Positions 19,580 through 28,562 are shown, numbered from the stretch's first letter. The stretch: 64,000 nt of DNA from Pantoea vagans (GCF_001506165.1 NZ_CP011427.1:2604001-2668000), one strand, 5' to 3'. Notes: a model not told the origin generated them from the letters alone. Program-made: numbers and translations.

Positions 19580-20044
19580 TCACCGGCCACGGAAAAAAGC
19601 GCGGCTGCTGGCCGGGACAAACAGCATCAGCAGTACCATCACATCCGGCACTTTCTGCAGCAAGGTATGATGAACGATCTGCGCATTGGTCTCTCCGGAA
19701 ATGCTGAAGATTTCCGGGTAAATCCAGCCAACGGAAGCCATCAACATATACGCCAGAACAATGACTTGTGTCGCGACATAGCCCCAGCGACCACGATTAC
19801 TGCCGCGCATCAGGGTAAAGGCGCACCGCAGTTCAAATAAAAAGATGAGCTGGCTGGCGATAAAAATCAGCGTGGAGTCCCAGGCTTGCGCACTGCGATG
19901 GACAAAATTAGCGATTTCGTCGTACCCCAGTTCGTTGGCGAGCATCAGCACGCTAAGACAGCGTGTGGCAATGATCGCGATGCCCGCGACCATGACCGCC
20001 ACAGGCGCTGACGTTAAAACGGGGGTTTTTAGCGTTTCCGACAT
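19580..20044 (-). CDS. ybjO: YbjO, DUF2593 inner-membrane protein
   Basis: A 154-residue membrane protein with about four spans, similar to E. coli YbjO (162) in the segments HRSAQAW, GYVATQV..YMLMASVGWIYPEIFSI, LQKVPDVMVLLMLFVPASSRAFF. A longer frame runs up to 20128 through ERIC-like sequence; I chose ATG 20044 because GGAG lies eight bases before it. Function unknown. The 48 bases to rlmC suggest possible co-transcription. Confidence 0.88.
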   Translation of the reverse strand: MSETLKTPVLTSAPVAVMVAGIAIIATRCLSVLMLANELGYDEIANFVHRSAQAWDSTLIFIASQLIFLFELRCAFTLMRGSNRGRWGYVATQVIVLAYMLMASVGWIYPEIFSISGETNAQIVHHTLLQKVPDVMVLLMLFVPASSRAFFRGR

Positions 20045-20071
20045 CCCTGAACTCCGTAACCATAAAAAACA

Positions 20072-20198
20072 GCCTGGCCGTAAGTTACCCCAGTTAGGAA
20101 GGTGGGAAGTGAGCGAATCCCCCGTCACTTACAGCAGTAAGTGACGGGGGGGGAACACCTGTTGCCAACGCACCTAAACCAAGAGTAGGCCCCATGAG
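20072..20198 (-). repeat. Degenerate ERIC element with near-palindromic core
   Basis: Read in reverse ERIC orientation, AGGAAGGTGGGAAGTGAG at 20096-20113 followed by CGAATCCCC corresponds to the ERIC segment AGGAAGGCGGCAAGTGAG-TGAATCCCC. GCCAACGCA near 20164 corresponds to the GCCAACGCAGCTG end. The core is a perfect 14-bp hairpin, CCCCCGTCACTTAC (20119-20132) and GTAAGTGACGGGGG (20137-20150), more symmetrical than a normal ERIC core. The ends are approximate. It lies between ybjO and potI. Confidence 0.6.
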
Positions 20199-20257
20199 GG
20201 GAAGTGAAGTCTTAAGGGTAAACCAGCCTGTTTTTATTTTGGCAAATGTTACGGCTT

Positions 20258-21103
20258 TCAGCCACGTCTGGCTTTCTGAATATCGCGTAAACGCTGCTTT
20301 TCTTCGTGTGCCATAAAGCGCCAGGCGATAAATCCAACCAGACCGACGACAAACAAAATCAGCGAAGCCAGCGCATTGATCTCTGGGTTGACGCCACGAC
20401 GTACAGTGGCAAAAATCGCCATTGGTAACGTCGTCGCACCCGGCCCCGTAACAAAGCTGGCGATAACCAAATCGTCAAGCGACAGGGTAAAGGCCAGCAG
20501 CCAACCGGTGACAATCGCGGGGGCGATCATCGGTACCGTAATCACGAAGAACACTTTGAGCGGTGTTGCCCCCAGGTCCATCGCCGCCTCTTCAATCGAG
20601 CGGTCCAGCTCACGCAGGCGCGAGTTGATCACCACCGCCACATAGGCGGTACAGAAGGTCACGTGCGCCAGCCAGATGGTGAGCATGCCGCGATCGCTCG
20701 GCCAGCCAAAGGTGTTGCCCATGGCCACAAACAGCAGCAGCAGTGACAAACCGGTGATCACATCTGGCATCACCAACGGTGCGGTCAACATAAAGGCAAA
20801 GCCACTGTGCCCACGGAAGCGACCAAAGCGCACGATAATCACCGCCGCCATGGTACCCAGCACCACCGCCATGGTGGCAGACAGTGCGGCAATGGTCAGA
20901 CTCAGGCCCACCGCATCCAGCATCGCGCTGTCCTGGAACAGCACTTTGTACCAGTGGAAAGAGAAGCTTTCCCACACGGTGACCAACTGCGAGCTGTTAA
21001 AGGAATACACCACCAGTAGCAGCATTGGCGCATAGAGGAACAGGAAGCACACCACCAAAATCGCGGTGCGCCACGGAGAGCGAATGGTCGGTAACTGATT
21101 CAT
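20258..21103 (-). CDS. potI: PotI, putrescine ABC transporter permease
   Basis: A 281-residue permease, the same length as E. coli PotI, with about six spans and the EAA loop SIEEAAMDLGATPLKVFFVITVP. The N-terminal LFLYAPMLLLVVYSFNSS is typical. It overlaps the 3' end of potH by four bases (ATGA) and is the last gene of potFGHI. It forms the inner-membrane channel with PotH. Confidence 0.97.
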   Translation of the reverse strand: MNQLPTIRSPWRTAILVVCFLFLYAPMLLLVVYSFNSSQLVTVWESFSFHWYKVLFQDSAMLDAVGLSLTIAALSATMAVVLGTMAAVIIVRFGRFRGHSGFAFMLTAPLVMPDVITGLSLLLLFVAMGNTFGWPSDRGMLTIWLAHVTFCTAYVAVVINSRLRELDRSIEEAAMDLGATPLKVFFVITVPMIAPAIVTGWLLAFTLSLDDLVIASFVTGPGATTLPMAIFATVRRGVNPEINALASLILFVVGLVGFIAWRFMAHEEKQRLRDIQKARRG

Positions 21104-22056
21104 TCCTTCTCTCCTAACTCACGGTTTTGGTGCTTGTGGAACCAGATAATCGGCAAGATCAGTATCAACAGAATGATCACCGCCAGCGCAGAGGCCACCG
21201 GCCAGTCACGGTTGTTGAAGAACTCCTGCCACAAGATGCGGCCAATCATGATGCTGTCTGGCCCACCGAGCAGTTCTGGGATCACGTACTCCCCCACCGC
21301 CGGGATAAACACCAACATCGAACCGGCAATAATGCCGCCTTTGGTCAGTGGCACAATCACGCTGAAAAAGGTCTTCAACGGGCGCGCGCCAAGATCCAGC
21401 GAGGCTTCCACCAGCGAGTAATCAATGCGGGTCAGCGCGGTGTAGATTGGCAGCACCATAAACGGCAAGTAACAGTAAACGATACCGATATACACCGCCG
21501 TGTTGGTGTAAAGGATCACCAGCGGATGATCGATCACCCCCAACCACATCAGGAAGCGGTTAAGAATACCGTTGTTGTTGAGCAGCCCCATCCACGCATA
21601 GACGCGCACCAGGAACGAGGTCCATGACGGCAGAATCACCAGCAGCAGCAAAATGGTGCGCATCGAGGGCTTACTGTGTGCTACCGCCCACGCCAGCGGA
21701 TAACCAATCAGCAAACAGATCACCGTGGAGATCGCCGCCACCTTTAGCGAAGTTAAATAGGCTTCGGCATACAGCGGGTCGTCGGTCAGCGTGATGTAGT
21801 TGCCGAGGTTCAGCACCAGGTTGAGCTGATCGTCCGCCCAGGTCACCAAATCGGTGTACGGCGGAATTGCACGCGCAATATCAGCAAAACTGATTTTCAG
21901 CACAATCAAGAACGGCAACAGGAACAGCAGGATCAGCCACAGATATGGCAGTGCGATCACCAGCTTGCGGCCATGAAGCATTTTGATACGCGTGCCCCAG
22001 CGTTGTAACGGTGTGCCGACAACTTCGGGTTCGCGGCGTTGAGAAATCTGGCTCAT
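21100..22056 (-). CDS. potH: PotH, putrescine ABC transporter permease
   Basis: A 318-residue permease (E. coli 317), with the EAA loop SLVEASLDLGARPLKTFFSVIVPLT and conserved VGEYVIPELLGGPDSIMIG. It starts at ATG 22056, nine bases after potG, with GGAGG before it. Partner of PotI in putrescine import. Confidence 0.97.
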   Translation of the reverse strand: MSQISQRREPEVVGTPLQRWGTRIKMLHGRKLVIALPYLWLILLFLLPFLIVLKISFADIARAIPPYTDLVTWADDQLNLVLNLGNYITLTDDPLYAEAYLTSLKVAAISTVICLLIGYPLAWAVAHSKPSMRTILLLLVILPSWTSFLVRVYAWMGLLNNNGILNRFLMWLGVIDHPLVILYTNTAVYIGIVYCYLPFMVLPIYTALTRIDYSLVEASLDLGARPLKTFFSVIVPLTKGGIIAGSMLVFIPAVGEYVIPELLGGPDSIMIGRILWQEFFNNRDWPVASALAVIILLILILPIIWFHKHQNRELGEKE

Positions 22057-22065
22057 TACGCCTCC

Positions 22066-23199
22066 TTAAACCGTCAGAACCACACAGCTATCAGCATCCC
22101 AGCACAGGCGTACTTCATCGCCCCATGTCGGCGCACCTTTGCGGTAGCGATGTGCATTCTGCAGCTGTGCACTGATCATCTGACCGCTGCGCAGGCGAAC
22201 GTGGTAGATGGAGAGATCGCCGAGATAAGCGATATGCACCACTTCACCCACCGCGAAGTTGCAGCCGTCAGCAGGCACCTCTTCACACAGCATCACTTTC
22301 TCAGGACGCAGTGCTACGTGTACCGGCACGTTATCAACGATAGAGACATCGGTCTGAACTTTTAGTGGATGTACCAAACCTGGCGCGTCAATGACCACAC
22401 CGTCTTCACCACGTTCACGCAGCAGGCCATCAAACACATTGACTGAACCAATAAATTCGGCGCTGTAGCGGCTGGTTGGATGCTCGTAAATCTCTTCAGG
22501 TTCACCAATCTGCACGAACTTACCACGGTTCATGATGGCGATACGGCCCGCCATGGTCATGGCTTCTTCCTGATCGTGCGTCACCATCACACAGGTGGCA
22601 CCGACTCGCTCCAGAATATCCACCACTTCGTGCTGCATGCGGTCACGCAGTTTCTTATCCAGTGCGCCCATAGGCTCATCGAGCAGCAGCAGCTTAGGAC
22701 GTTTCGCCAGGCTACGTGCCAGTGCCACGCGCTGGCGTTGGCCGCCAGAGAGCTGGTGTGGCTTGCGCTTGGCAAACTCCTGCATATGCACCAACGTCAG
22801 CATCTCTTCAACACGGCTGCTGATTTCACCTTTCGGCAATTTGTCCTGCTTCAGACCAAAGGCAATGTTCTGCTCAACGGTCATATGCGGGAACAAAGCA
22901 TACGACTGGAACATCATATTAATGGGGCGTTGATACGGCGGCACGTGGGACATGTCCTGGCCGTCAAGCACAATCTGTCCACTGGTCGGTGGCTCAAAGC
23001 CTGCCAGCATGCGCAGCAAGGTGGATTTACCACAGCCGGAGGCACCCAGCAGGGCAAAAATTTCACCTTTATAAATGGTCAGGCTGACATCATCCACGGC
23101 GTGCTGGCCGTCAAAAGATTTGGTCAGGTTGCGAATTTCCAGCAGCGGCGTTAACGCCTTAGCCGTTTTATTTGGGGGGCGGGGAATCGCGTCGTTCAC
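22066..23199 (-). CDS. potG: PotG, putrescine ABC transporter ATPase
   Basis: A 377-residue ATPase, exactly the E. coli PotG length when read from GTG 23199 (MNDAIPRP). GGAG lies eight bases before that GTG; an ATG at 23205 is only two bases from the same site and is less likely. Walker A GASGCGKST, signature LSGGQRQRVALARSL, Walker B LLLLDEP, and a C-terminal TOBE domain are present. The 245 bases between potF and potG hold an ERIC element. Confidence 0.96.
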   Translation of the reverse strand: MNDAIPRPPNKTAKALTPLLEIRNLTKSFDGQHAVDDVSLTIYKGEIFALLGASGCGKSTLLRMLAGFEPPTSGQIVLDGQDMSHVPPYQRPINMMFQSYALFPHMTVEQNIAFGLKQDKLPKGEISSRVEEMLTLVHMQEFAKRKPHQLSGGQRQRVALARSLAKRPKLLLLDEPMGALDKKLRDRMQHEVVDILERVGATCVMVTHDQEEAMTMAGRIAIMNRGKFVQIGEPEEIYEHPTSRYSAEFIGSVNVFDGLLRERGEDGVVIDAPGLVHPLKVQTDVSIVDNVPVHVALRPEKVMLCEEVPADGCNFAVGEVVHIAYLGDLSIYHVRLRSGQMISAQLQNAHRYRKGAPTWGDEVRLCWDADSCVVLTV

Positions 23200-23310
23200 T
23201 AACATTTCTCCGGCGCTAAGCGGTGTAGCGCGGCACAGCCAGCCGCTAAAATGGCACAACAGAGGCCATCACCGCACCTCTGTTGTCGTCTACAAGTAAA
23301 TGAATCCGTT

Positions 23311-23437
23311 TATACCCTTCATACTTCAAATTTCAGCTGCGTTGGCTACGTGCATTCACCTCAGTCACTTACTTCAGTAAGCTCCTGAGGATTCATGCAC
23401 TTGCCGCCTTCCTGAAATTCGAATTATTTTGGGTATA
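23311..23437 (+). repeat. ERIC element, 127 bp, inside potFGHI
   Basis: A full-length ERIC: TATACCCTTCATACTTC at the left tip, CAGCTGCGTTGGCTACG, core CAGTCACTTACTTCAGTAAG followed by CTCCTGAGGATTC, then GAATTATTTTGGGTATA at the right tip. The length, 127 bp, is the classic ERIC size. It lies between potF and potG, so it is transcribed within the operon and can fold in the mRNA. Confidence 0.93.
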
Positions 23438-23444
23438 GAACGAA

Positions 23445-24554
23445 TTACTTACCACTTTTTACTTTAGTCCATGCACGGGTACGCGCACGGTCCAGTTTTG
23501 GATCCTGGACTTTCAGCACAAACAACTTCGCCATGGCATCAGGCGTTGGGAAGATGCCTGGGTTATTACGCACATCGGCGTTGATCAGCGGCAGTGATGC
23601 CTTGTTACCGTTGGCATAGTTCATTTTGTTGGAGACATCAGCGATCACTTTCGGATCCATGATGTAGTTCAGCCACTGATAAGCTTCATCCAGGTTCTTC
23701 GCATCTTTTGGAATCGCCATCATATCGAAGAAGGCTAAAGCACCCTCTTTCGGCACGCTGTACCCCAGGTGCACGCCGTTGTTGGCTTTTTCTGCACGAT
23801 CTTTTGCCTGCAGGATATCTCCAGACCAGCCGATCGCCACGCAGATGTTGCCATTCGCCAGGTCGTTAATGTACTGAGACGAGTGGAAGTAACGGATGTT
23901 CGGACGCAGTTTCAGCAGCAGATCGGTGGCAGCACCGGTGTAATCTTTGGCATCAGAGCTGTTCGGATCTTTGCCGAGGTAATTCAACACGGTAGCGAAA
24001 ATCTCTTCTGGTGCATCCAGGAAGGAGACGCCACAGCTTTTCAGTTTTTCCAGGTTTTCTGGCTTCAGGACCAGATCCCAGCTATTGACAGGTGCATCGG
24101 TGCCCAGCGCGGCTTTCACTTTATCGATGTTGTAGCCGATACCGGTGGTGCCCCACAGATAAGGAATCGCATATTTGTTACCTGGATCATGCTGCGCGAC
24201 TTTCGCCATCAGGTCAGGATCGAGGTTTTTGTAGTTAGGCAGTTTGCTTTTATCCAGCTCCTGGAAGACACCTGACTGCAACTGACGCGCGAGGAAGCTC
24301 GAAGAAGGCACCACAACGTCGTAACCGGTTGAACCCGCCATCAGCTTGCCTTCCAGTACTTCATTGGAGTCAAACACGTCGTAGACCACTTTAATACCGG
24401 TCTGCTTTTCGAAATTAGGCACGGTATCGGCCGAAATATAATCGGACCAGTTATATACGTGCAGCGTTTTATCCTCTGCCTGAGCACCCACGGCCGCAGC
24501 CATCAGCACACCTGCAACCACACCTGGCAACCATTTTTTACGTTGGTTGATCAT
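23445..24554 (-). CDS. potF: PotF, periplasmic putrescine-binding protein
   Basis: A 369-residue binding protein (E. coli 370) with signal peptide ending VGAQAED. Family segments include [19 protein letters not shown] and AIGWSGDIL. It delivers putrescine to PotGHI. It is the first gene of the operon, with a sigma-54-like promoter about 180 bases upstream and GGAGG before the ATG. Confidence 0.97.
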   Translation of the reverse strand: MINQRKKWLPGVVAGVLMAAAVGAQAEDKTLHVYNWSDYISADTVPNFEKQTGIKVVYDVFDSNEVLEGKLMAGSTGYDVVVPSSSFLARQLQSGVFQELDKSKLPNYKNLDPDLMAKVAQHDPGNKYAIPYLWGTTGIGYNIDKVKAALGTDAPVNSWDLVLKPENLEKLKSCGVSFLDAPEEIFATVLNYLGKDPNSSDAKDYTGAATDLLLKLRPNIRYFHSSQYINDLANGNICVAIGWSGDILQAKDRAEKANNGVHLGYSVPKEGALAFFDMMAIPKDAKNLDEAYQWLNYIMDPKVIADVSNKMNYANGNKASLPLINADVRNNPGIFPTPDAMAKLFVLKVQDPKLDRARTRAWTKVKSGK

Positions 24555-24730
24555 GTTTTACATCCTCCATAGCGGGTCATCACAACGCTGCATACACGCG
24601 ATCCTGACGTTGCGTTTATTGTCGAATTAGACGCATAGAATGAATCAATATTCAGCGGGAGTTTAATAGCAAAAACCTATGTTTGTGCTGAGGTTGCACG
24701 TCTCAGGCAGCCCCGCAAGAATAGCCCCAC

Positions 24731-24746
24731 AGCTCCATGCGTGCCA
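24731..24746 (-). promoter_or_regulatory. Sigma-54 promoter (-24/-12) of potFGHI
   Basis: On the minus strand TGGCACGCATGGAGCT reads against the sigma-54 consensus TGGCACGNNNNTTGCW: the whole -24 block and the -12 GC-W are exact, with correct spacing; only TT is replaced by GA. The start point would be near 24720, giving a leader of about 165 nt. The rest of the 372-base gap (24555-24926) holds no gene. I found no clear NtrC site upstream, though GTGC and GGCAC half-sites occur near 24806-24832. Confidence 0.65.
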
Positions 24747-24887
24747 GAGCCCAGCGTAAAAAACGCCTTTTTGCGATATCTTATGCATGTTTCTGCTATG
24801 GGGTTTGGCACTAGCGGCATAAAGCACGACTAATATCTGGCAATAAAGGGCAAAATGCAGAATAAAAAGTGGTGGGGATAAAATGAA

Positions 24888-24910
24888 AACTGCCGCAAAA
24901 AGCGGCAGTT
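24888..24910 (-). terminator. Terminator after ybjN
   Basis: AACTGCCGC (24888-24896) and GCGGCAGTT (24902-24910) form a 9-bp stem. On the minus strand it is followed by TTCATTTT, as expected for a terminator of ybjN. Confidence 0.8.
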
Positions 24911-24926
24911 AGCGAGACGGGGAATC

Positions 24927-25406
24927 TTAGTGCAGCATCGCGTGGCTGCCGGAACTGGGTTGACGTTCCTCTTCTTCGCCCATCATCAGTAAATTGTTGG
25001 CAAAGGCTTCCATAATCACCATGGAAATCCCCTCTTCACTCTGCTTCATAAAGTGAGAGAACTGGCCAAAGGTCAAACCGGCGGTGGTACTGATGGACTG
25101 GCAGACAATCAGCTTGGGCAGATTATCGTCCTGAATATCGATAAAGGCTTTCACCGTTAATGAACTGGCGTTGATTTGTGACAAATCGCCAACTAACGGG
25201 ATCAGCGCCGTGGGCTTCACTTCAGCCAGCGCGGAAAAGAGGATGACGTCGTCCACCAGGTCGATTTTTGCATCAAACACCCCGTCAAAATTCTGCATGT
25301 GCGGCAGATGCAGTGCCTGGCAGGCATCGCATTCGAACCAGGTGATATTTTGTTGATCCAGCCAGCGACGCAGCATGTCGATGTCAGGAACGACCAGTGA
25401 ATCCAT
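24927..25406 (-). CDS. ybjN: YbjN, putative sensory transduction regulator
   Basis: A 159-residue protein (E. coli YbjN 158) with WFECDACQALHLPHMQNFDGVFDAKIDL, SSLTVKAF and DDNLPKL conserved. E. coli YbjN has been linked to stress tolerance, motility and biofilm control, but its molecular role is not known. It lies 86 bases downstream of rimK and ends at the terminator at 24888-24910. Confidence 0.94.
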   Translation of the reverse strand: MDSLVVPDIDMLRRWLDQQNITWFECDACQALHLPHMQNFDGVFDAKIDLVDDVILFSALAEVKPTALIPLVGDLSQINASSLTVKAFIDIQDDNLPKLIVCQSISTTAGLTFGQFSHFMKQSEEGISMVIMEAFANNLLMMGEEEERQPSSGSHAMLH

Positions 25407-25492
25407 CGTTGTATCCTGTGGGGTGAAGAAATAAGCGCCTTAGCTTACGGAAAAAGTCATGCTGATGCCACGAAAACCGCGTAAAAGCGGGC

Positions 25493-26395
25493 TCAGCCGC
25501 CCGTTTTAAGACGATAGCCGGGGCAAGCGTGTTGTTCAACCCACTCAATCATCATGGTGGCGATATCTAAACCGGTGTTGCCCTCAATCCCTTCGAGACC
25601 GGGCGACGCATTAACTTCCATGACCAGCGGCCCGCGATGCGCACGTAAGATATCGACACCAGCGATCTCCAGACCCAGCGTTGACGCGGCTTTCACCGCA
25701 ATCTCACGCTCCTTATCGGTGATGGTCACCGCATGCGCTTTGCCACCGCGATGCAGATTAGAGCGGAAATCCCCTTCTTTAGCTTCACGTTCAATGGCGG
25801 CCACTACCCGATCGCCAATCACCAGGCAACGAATATCGCGCCCTTGTGCTTCTTTGATAAACTCCTGCACCAGAATATGCGCGTTCAGGCCACGGAAGGC
25901 ATCAATCACGCTTTCGGCGGCCTGACGCGTTTCCGCCAGCACCACACCAATACCCTGCGTCCCTTCCACCAGCTTGACCACTAGCGGCGCTCCGCCCACC
26001 ATGGCGATGAGGTCTTGCGTATCGTCAGGTGAGGAAGCAAATCCGGTGATCGGCATATCAATGCCTTCACGTGCCAGCAACTGCAGCGAGCGTAATTTAT
26101 CGCGGGCGCGGGTAATCGCCACCGACTCGTTCAAGGGATAACTGCCCAACATTTCGAACTGACGTAGCACAGCCGTGCCATAGAAGGTGGTGGCAGTACC
26201 GATACGCGGGATGACCGCGTCAAAATGGCCCAGCGGTTCACCCCGATAATGCACAGCGGATGAATCGGAGTTGATGTTCATATAGCAGGAGAGCGGATCG
26301 ATCATCTGCACCTGATGACCACGCTCTTCCGCAGCATCCCGCAGACGTTTACACGAATACAACGATCCATCGCGGGTGAGAATGGCCATCTTCAT
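25493..26395 (-). CDS. rimK: RimK, ribosomal protein S6--L-glutamate ligase
   Basis: A 300-residue ATP-grasp ligase, the same length as E. coli RimK. ATP-grasp motifs: [13 protein letters not shown] near 140, [17 protein letters not shown] near 200, [25 protein letters not shown] near 248-272 with the metal-binding Glu/Asn. It adds glutamates to the C-terminus of S6. It starts at ATG 26395 or, two codons on, is still in family register. It is followed by ybjN and preceded by nfsA in one operon. Confidence 0.97.
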   Translation of the reverse strand: MKMAILTRDGSLYSCKRLRDAAEERGHQVQMIDPLSCYMNINSDSSAVHYRGEPLGHFDAVIPRIGTATTFYGTAVLRQFEMLGSYPLNESVAITRARDKLRSLQLLAREGIDMPITGFASSPDDTQDLIAMVGGAPLVVKLVEGTQGIGVVLAETRQAAESVIDAFRGLNAHILVQEFIKEAQGRDIRCLVIGDRVVAAIEREAKEGDFRSNLHRGGKAHAVTITDKEREIAVKAASTLGLEIAGVDILRAHRGPLVMEVNASPGLEGIEGNTGLDIATMMIEWVEQHACPGYRLKTGG

Positions 26396-26412
26396 TGCTG
26401 AGTTCCTTGTGC

Positions 26413-27135
26413 TTAGCGTGTTGCCCAGCCTTGCTGATGCAGATAATCCAGCATAAATGGCCGCGTTTCTTTAATAATCAAGCGCTGAATCAGTTCGCTC
26501 CAGGTTTCGGAACGCTGGTTGCTGTCGCGCTGCTGATAATAGGCCGTAATTTGATTATCGTAATCAGCCAGTAGGTTTTTATCGACAACCTGATAACGAT
26601 TTTCATGCACCAGCATAGCTTGCGGCATACGCGGTTTCACATCCGGCGCGGACGCAGGATGGCCAATACAGAAGCCAAACAGGGGCAACACAAATTGAGG
26701 CAGCCCCAGCAATTCGGTGACTTGCGCAATGCTGTTACGGATGCCGCCAATAAACACACCACCCAGGCCCAACGATTCGGCCGCCACCATAGCATTTTGC
26801 GCCATCAGCGCGGTATCGACGCAGCCCAGCAGAAGCTGCTCGGCGCGTCCGAGATGCGCATCGGGGCAAATTTGCTGATGGCGATTAAAGTCGGCGCAGA
26901 ATACCCAGAATTCAGCCGCAGCACTGACCCAAGGCTGTCCGCCGGTCAGCTGCACCAACTGTTCACGCATGGCCTTATCCGTGATGCGAATAATGGAAGA
27001 GCACTGTAAAAAACTGGAGGTAGAGGCCGCTTGTGCTGCAGCAATGATCGCGCTGCGCTGGGCATCATCTATACCTTGCTCAGTAAAAGCGCGAATGGAA
27101 CGGTGGCTGCATAGTAAATCAATCGTCGGCGTCAT
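26413..27135 (-). CDS. nfsA: NfsA, oxygen-insensitive NADPH nitroreductase
   Basis: A 240-residue FMN enzyme, the same length as E. coli NfsA, starting [19 protein letters not shown] with the SHRSIR flavin site. [20 protein letters not shown] and KPRMP are conserved. It reduces nitro compounds and quinones by two-electron transfer. It lies in the order ybjC-nfsA-rimK-ybjN with short gaps; in E. coli this operon is SoxRS/MarA-controlled. Confidence 0.96.
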   Translation of the reverse strand: MTPTIDLLCSHRSIRAFTEQGIDDAQRSAIIAAAQAASTSSFLQCSSIIRITDKAMREQLVQLTGGQPWVSAAAEFWVFCADFNRHQQICPDAHLGRAEQLLLGCVDTALMAQNAMVAAESLGLGGVFIGGIRNSIAQVTELLGLPQFVLPLFGFCIGHPASAPDVKPRMPQAMLVHENRYQVVDKNLLADYDNQITAYYQQRDSNQRSETWSELIQRLIIKETRPFMLDYLHQQGWATR

Positions 27136-27147
27136 AATCCTCTCCGG

Positions 27148-27399
27148 TTACTTCTTTTTGTGGGTTTGATTGAACAACTGCGGCGCCATGGCTTTCGCCG
27201 TTCGCCACATCATCAGCCATGCTGCGGGCAGCATCAGCGCAATGCCAAGGAAAAACAATAGCGTAGCCAACGAGTTTTTCGCCATAAACGCTGGGGCGCT
27301 GACCCAGTCGTTGACCAACAGCAGCGCGCCAATCACCGAAAGAACGCCCAGCACTTCCAGCAGCAATATCGGTTTGGGCAAAGTCGCCAGATTACGCAT
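27148..27399 (-). CDS. ybjC: YbjC, DUF1418 small membrane protein
   Basis: An 83-residue protein (E. coli YbjC 95) with two hydrophobic spans at about residues 10-30 and 43-65 and a basic tail ending HKKK. The position upstream of nfsA and the MRNLATLPKPILLLE start identify it. No function is known. Confidence 0.85.
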   Translation of the reverse strand: MRNLATLPKPILLLEVLGVLSVIGALLLVNDWVSAPAFMAKNSLATLLFFLGIALMLPAAWLMMWRTAKAMAPQLFNQTHKKK

Positions 27400-27442
27400 A
27401 GGTGAATCCCTCAGTGACTCAATTTGTCAGTCGCATGCCAGA

Positions 27443-27483
27443 TCCGCATACTTCGCATCATGAGAGTGAAGTATGACGGATAT
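27443..27483. repeat. Inverted repeat made of two ERIC-tip-like ends
   Basis: TCCGCATACTTC (27443-27454) and GAAGTATGACGGA (27468-27480) pair with one bulged base. The right arm plus TATA reads like an ERIC tip in reverse (GAAGTATG..GG.TATA), and the left arm like a forward tip (CATACTTC). It lies in the ybjC-grxA divergent promoter region. It may be an ERIC remnant or a regulatory dyad. Confidence 0.4.
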
Positions 27484-27518
27484 AGTTTGCGGCCATTAGA
27501 TTAACAGGCAATTTCTTC
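27482..27518 (+). promoter_or_regulatory. Possible OxyR site upstream of grxA
   Basis: Four tetramers at exact OxyR spacing (N7): ATAG 27482-27485, CCAT 27493-27496, ACAG 27504-27507, CTTC 27515-27518, against ATAG/CTAT/ATAG/CTAT. The first is exact, the next two match 3 of 4 and the last 2 of 4. E. coli grxA is OxyR-activated, which favours the reading. Confidence 0.4.
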
Positions 27519-27611
27519 TTTGCTTAAGCAGGATGGGCGGGCATGATGAATGCCATTATTCACGCTGTAATGTGAAACTGGTCACAAAACAGCAGCGGAA
27601 GGAGAGAAGCA

Positions 27612-27875
27612 ATGATTGCAGTGATTTTTGGCCGTGAAAGCTGCCCATACTGCGTACGTGCCAAAGAGTTAGCCACCAAGCTAACCAGTGAGCGCGACGA
27701 TTTTAACTATCAGTACGTCGATATTCAGACCACCGGTATTACTAAAGCCGACCTGGAAGCGCGTGCGGGCAAACCGGTTACTACCGTACCGCAGATTTTC
27801 CTCGACGATCAGCATATCGGTGGCTACACCGAATTTGCTGCCTGGACCAAAGAAAATCTGGGTGTTGAAGCCTGA
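27612..27875 (+). CDS. grxA: Glutaredoxin 1
   Basis: An 87-residue glutaredoxin (E. coli Grx1 85). The dithiol active site is CPYC at residues 11-14; the cis-proline motif TVPQIF and glutathione-binding IGGYTEF follow. It reduces ribonucleotide reductase and other disulfides with glutathione. It starts at ATG 27612 behind AAGGAGAGAAGC and is divergent from ybjC. Confidence 0.97.
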   Translation: MIAVIFGRESCPYCVRAKELATKLTSERDDFNYQYVDIQTTGITKADLEARAGKPVTTVPQIFLDDQHIGGYTEFAAWTKENLGVEA

Positions 27876-27895
27876 TTGATCGGGCGCGTTATAGG

Positions 27896-27915
27896 GGGCG
27901 GCTTTCAGGCCGCCT
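27896..27915. terminator. Hairpin between convergent grxA and ybjM
   Basis: GGCGGC (27897-27902) and GCCGCC (27909-27914) close a TTTCAG loop. No strong T-run follows, so efficiency is uncertain. Confidence 0.5.
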
Positions 27916-27935
27916 CTCGCCACAAATCCATCATA

Positions 27936-28307
27936 TTACTCAGGCCGCATCGCCAGCATTATCCGCAGTAGCCGCACCACCAAAGCGCCGCACCCCGCCC
28001 AGAACAACGCACTCAAACTCCACGCCACCACCAGCAGCCAACTGTGCATTTGCGTCACGGTGAACCACACCCACGCTAACCCCAGTAATGAGCCGCCCAA
28101 CGCGACCCACAGCGTCCCGATCAGCGGGCTGTCTGGCTGCATCACAGCCATTAGCATGCCTGGCAATAAAAACAGCAATAACTCAGGTTGTCCACGCACG
28201 GCTTGTTCCGCCGCAGCGGCCCAAAAATGATGTGCAAAAATAAACACCAGCGTATAAAGCATCATGCCTAAAACCGATGCTGGCCAGCGATTATTGCGCT
28301 GCAACAT
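27936..28307 (-). CDS. ybjM: YbjM, inner-membrane protein
   Basis: A 123-residue membrane protein with about four spans (E. coli YbjM 125). LLFLLPGMLMA, a WSLSALFWAGCGAL segment and the place between ybjL and grxA match YbjM, although sequence conservation is modest. A longer frame starts near 28364; ATG 28307 is preceded by GAGGA at good spacing and is preferred. Function unknown. Confidence 0.75.
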   Translation of the reverse strand: MLQRNNRWPASVLGMMLYTLVFIFAHHFWAAAAEQAVRGQPELLLFLLPGMLMAVMQPDSPLIGTLWVALGGSLLGLAWVWFTVTQMHSWLLVVAWSLSALFWAGCGALVVRLLRIMLAMRPE

Positions 28308-28475
28308 AACCATCCTCAACTTTGACGTTAACAATATTGAAACGTTTACTGCCCTGATGCGCAAAAGTGGAAATAAAAATACACAGCAACGGCCCTAAGG
28401 AATGAAAATGGCTGATAGCTGAGGGAGTTAATTATGATTAGAATGACGCCGCTTTTAATTACGGTCTACCTCTCC

Positions 28476-28504
28476 GTGGCGGCAAGGATGCTTGCGGCTG
28501 CCAC
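28476..28504. repeat. Palindromic element upstream of ybjL
   Basis: GCAAG (28482-28486) and CTTGC (28491-28495) around GATG, flanked by outer arms GTGGC (28476-28480) and GCCAC (28500-28504). The GCAAG/CTGCC content resembles the elements at 11406 and 42469. It would sit in the ybjL leader about 60 bases before the start. Confidence 0.4.
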
Positions 28505-28562
28505 AAGATAGCGAAAAAAGACCCGTTCATCAACTCGTTACAGGTAAAGAAGAAGTTAAACC

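Noticed and set aside
20111..20150. Hairpin at the end of potI as a plain Rho-independent terminator
   Set aside because: There is no T-run in either direction, and the flanks match ERIC, so it is better read as a repeat, though it may still affect transcript ends.
24804..24823. TGGCACTAGCGGCATAA on the plus strand as a second sigma-54 site
   Set aside because: The GG to GC spacing is two bases too short, and no gene follows in that direction.
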